Positions 26,351 through 28,033 of a DNA stretch of 28,033 nucleotides are shown here, piece by piece. Every line of letters begins with the position of its first letter. Position 1 is the first letter of the stretch. Source of the stretch: Candidatus Zixiibacteriota bacterium (GTDB lineage Bacteria > Zixibacteria > MSB-5A5 > GN15 > FEB-12); NCBI GenBank assembly GCA_030619345.1, contig JAUXBO010000001.1:1-28033 (forward strand), in the 5' to 3' direction. Under the pieces are notes generated by a model. That model saw only the letters and a list, made by a program, of their open reading frames with translations, had not been told where the DNA came from and did no database searches. A program made the position numbers and the translations under genes.

Positions 26351-26844
26351 ACGGGGAGAAGATAAGTTTGAACTTTGATCTTAGATTTATTCCTTTCACC
26401 CGTGATAACTGGGAGGAAGGACTGAAGCTGTCCGTACATCCCGAGCAGCAGAAATTTGCGCCAACAGTCGCTGAATCACTTGCCGCTGCCTATATCAAAC
26501 CGTGGGATGAAGAACTCGATCCGTACCTTATCTATGACGGAGACAAGTTGATAGGGTCTTTTTATCTGTCTTACACTCCGTCAACTAATGACGACTACTG
26601 GCTGGGGGGATTCATTATCGACAAGTAATACCAGCACCTTGGTTACGGTGAAGCGGCAGTGCTAAAAATGCTGGCTTTTGTGCCCAGGATGCACAACAAC
26701 TGCCGGGAAATACAACTCACTGTCGAAAAAGATAACGTTGTCGCACAGAAGCTCTATAAAAGTCTTGGCTTCGACGACACCGGTAAAGTCAACAAGTACG
26801 GTGAGATAGTCTATACGATTCCAGTTATTGATGCGCAGGAGTGA
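26347..26844 (+). pseudogene. GNAT acetyltransferase (polyamine/diamine acetyltransferase-like) split by an in-frame TAA
   Basis: One continuous frame encodes a ~160-residue GNAT protein except for a TAA at 26626-26628. The upstream half has LRFIPFTRDNWEEGLKLSVH and VAESLAAAYIKPW, typical of BltD/PaiA/SpeG-like acetyltransferases. The downstream half has YQHLGYGEAAV (motif A), VEKDNVVAQKLYKSLGF (motif B) and a normal C-terminus. The stop falls between IDK and YQHLGYG, where relatives have an ordinary residue, so a single base change (e.g. AAA, CAA, GAA or TAC to TAA) explains it. The true start may be TTG at 26368 (GGGGAG SD 9 bases upstream). The first fragment lacks the acetyl-CoA site and is likely inactive. 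A sequencing or assembly error is the main alternative. Confidence 0.8.
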
Positions 26845-26852
26845 ATCTGCAG

Positions 26853-28033
26853 TTACTTATCGGTTGTTTTGAATATGGCCACACCGGTCGAAAACGATAC
26901 CAGTCCAACCACAAGCAGTATTGACAGCGGCAGGGCCATTTCCTGTAATGTAAAGCCGCGCCAAATCGCCCCTTCAAGAGCGTAGATTCCCCACTTTACC
27001 GGGCTTATGTTGCTGATCGTCAGCATCCAGGATGGCATTGCCATCAGCGGTACCATCCCACCTCCAGTCATAGAAAAGACCAACAAGATTGCCCAACCGG
27101 CTCCTCCCACCGCCTGCTCAGTCTTTCCCATAACTGACATCAACATCATGAGACCGACGAAACAGATCGCGGTGCAGACAATCGCCAATCCTAACATAAT
27201 TGGATCAGGGGTTCTGACCGAAAAGATGAACTTGCCAATCGCCAGTAGGAGACAGCAGACCGTCACGGCAGCAATAAAGCAGGCGAGTCCCTTTCCTGCT
27301 AAAATCTGTCCGCGAGAAATCGGAGCTTGTCGAAGGCGCAACATTGTTCCGCTGGTACGCTCGACGACGATTCCGATAGCAAAGGCGGCTGTGCAGCCGA
27401 TCAAAGCCCAGAGAAGCGCCTGTGGGAAAGTGATTTCCCAGGCCGACCGTGGTCCCGTCTCGGTTCGTAAGACACTTTCGGTTTTGATTCTCGGTCCTTT
27501 CATGAATCCACCGGAGGATTCGGAATCCGAACTTGAGCCCGAACTCTGAGAACTCAGCGCCCCGGTATCGATCTGTTCGAGAAATCCACCTATCCCGGAA
27601 AGCATAGATGTGAGTGCATTCTTACCTTCCTGATTAATACTTGTATCGGTTTGGATGTTGCCGAGGATTTTCTGCACCTGCTTCTGACCGGCAGAGGGGG
27701 ACGAAAAAACATGCTGGATTTGAGCAAACCATGCCTGCATTATCAAGCCCTGCAGATAGCCAGCTTCGGCCGAGCGCGAAGGGTCCATTCCAACTATTAA
27801 GCTTGTATTCGTATCACCGTTAAAGAGATTCTCCATATCTCCAAAACCAGGTTCTATCTGCAGATAAGCGACCGCCTTACCCTGTCGAACCATCTGTTTT
27901 GCAGAATCCACGGACGCCCGCACGATAGTTAGTGAAGCCGATGAATCAAGCTTTGCTGTGAATGCACCTGAGGCATCACTGTTTGCACGATCGACGATAA
28001 CTACTTTCATCGAAGCGCGATTAGAACTGCCGC
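26853..28033 (-). CDS. ABC-2 type transporter permease (5' partial)
   Basis: The frame stays open past the Met at 28010 to the right edge (codons for GSSNRAS precede it), and residues such as VVIVDRANSDAS are internal to ABC-2 permeases, so the start lies outside. The visible ~392 residues hold most of the large extracytoplasmic domain, with a Ser-rich stretch (SSQSSGSSSDSESSGG) in it. About five membrane segments follow. Typical ABC2_membrane features are GIVVERTSGTMLRLRQAPISRGQIL (cytoplasmic coupling region) and 'MTGGGMVPLMAMP ... SPVKWGIYALEGAIWRG'. It would move a drug, lipid or polysaccharide with an ATPase subunit that is not in view. It converges on the broken GNAT gene with 8 bp between stops and no visible terminator. 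Confidence 0.9.
   Translation of the reverse strand, partial: GSSNRASMKVVIVDRANSDASGAFTAKLDSSASLTIVRASVDSAKQMVRQGKAVAYLQIEPGFGDMENLFNGDTNTSLIVGMDPSRSAEAGYLQGLIMQAWFAQIQHVFSSPSAGQKQVQKILGNIQTDTSINQEGKNALTSMLSGIGGFLEQIDTGALSSQSSGSSSDSESSGGFMKGPRIKTESVLRTETGPRSAWEITFPQALLWALIGCTAAFAIGIVVERTSGTMLRLRQAPISRGQILAGKGLACFIAAVTVCCLLLAIGKFIFSVRTPDPIMLGLAIVCTAICFVGLMMLMSVMGKTEQAVGGAGWAILLVFSMTGGGMVPLMAMPSWMLTISNISPVKWGIYALEGAIWRGFTLQEMALPLSILLVVGLVSFSTGVAIFKTTDK

Noticed and set aside
26626..26628. TAA as a programmed readthrough or reassigned codon
   Set aside because: TAA is used as an ordinary terminator by several intact genes here (the barrel-TPR gene, the RND pump and the ABC permease), and no readthrough element is visible. 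A nonsense mutation or assembly error is simpler.
27007..27549. 180-residue plus-strand frame opposite the ABC permease
   Set aside because: Antisense of the membrane segments and Ser-rich linker of a clear ABC-2 permease; no motifs of its own.

Overview
The window has a base composition near 50% G+C and carries about 14 protein genes. It looks like a chromosomal stretch from a Gram-negative, FCB-group bacterium, possibly a candidate phylum such as Zixibacteria. The clues are a very long secreted protein ending in a YPNPF-type (FlgD-Ig / type IX-like) C-terminal domain, a PorV/PorQ-like outer-membrane barrel fused to TPRs, a DUF1573 protein and an RND efflux pair. The phylum is inferred from gene content. 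There is no rRNA or other marker gene.

Region 1 (1-14378, + strand) is a tight run of six genes with overlaps of 4, 11 and 1 bp and gaps of 3 and about 22 bp. They are a giant surface protein (5' end outside the window), a PorV-like barrel with TPRs, a membrane-bound SpoIIE/PP2C phosphatase, a STAS-HATPase fusion, a stand-alone STAS protein, and a GAF-PAS histidine kinase. The last four form a partner-switching/phosphorelay module, and it appears to be co-transcribed with a cell-surface export module. No sigma factor or response regulator sits beside it.

Region 2 (14379-18444) begins with a 329-bp spacer holding a possible 35-aa minus-strand peptide. It continues with two overlapping secreted M14-family carboxypeptidase-like genes. 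The second keeps every catalytic residue. The first has lost all three zinc ligands and the catalytic Glu, so it looks like a pseudo-peptidase partner. Region 3 (18445-22907) has a 24-bp palindrome, an RND adaptor, an RND pump and a strong bidirectional terminator.

Region 4 (22916-24827, - strand) is an ECF sigma factor, a zinc-finger anti-sigma factor and a DUF1573 protein. Region 5 (24828-26844, + strand) starts with what reads as a classical translation-coupled attenuator. It has a 16-codon leader peptide ending CCSCG, three alternative RNA pairings, and a terminator. Behind it lie a small unknown gene, a GNAT-like gene, and a second GNAT acetyltransferase broken by one in-frame TAA. An ABC-2 type permease (- strand) runs off the right edge.

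The most novel-looking items are the Cys-rich leader/attenuator upstream of genes not obviously linked to sulfur, the active/inactive M14 pair, and the coupling of a surface adhesin/PorV-like module to partner switching. I saw no tRNA, rRNA, CRISPR array, insertion sequence or integrase.
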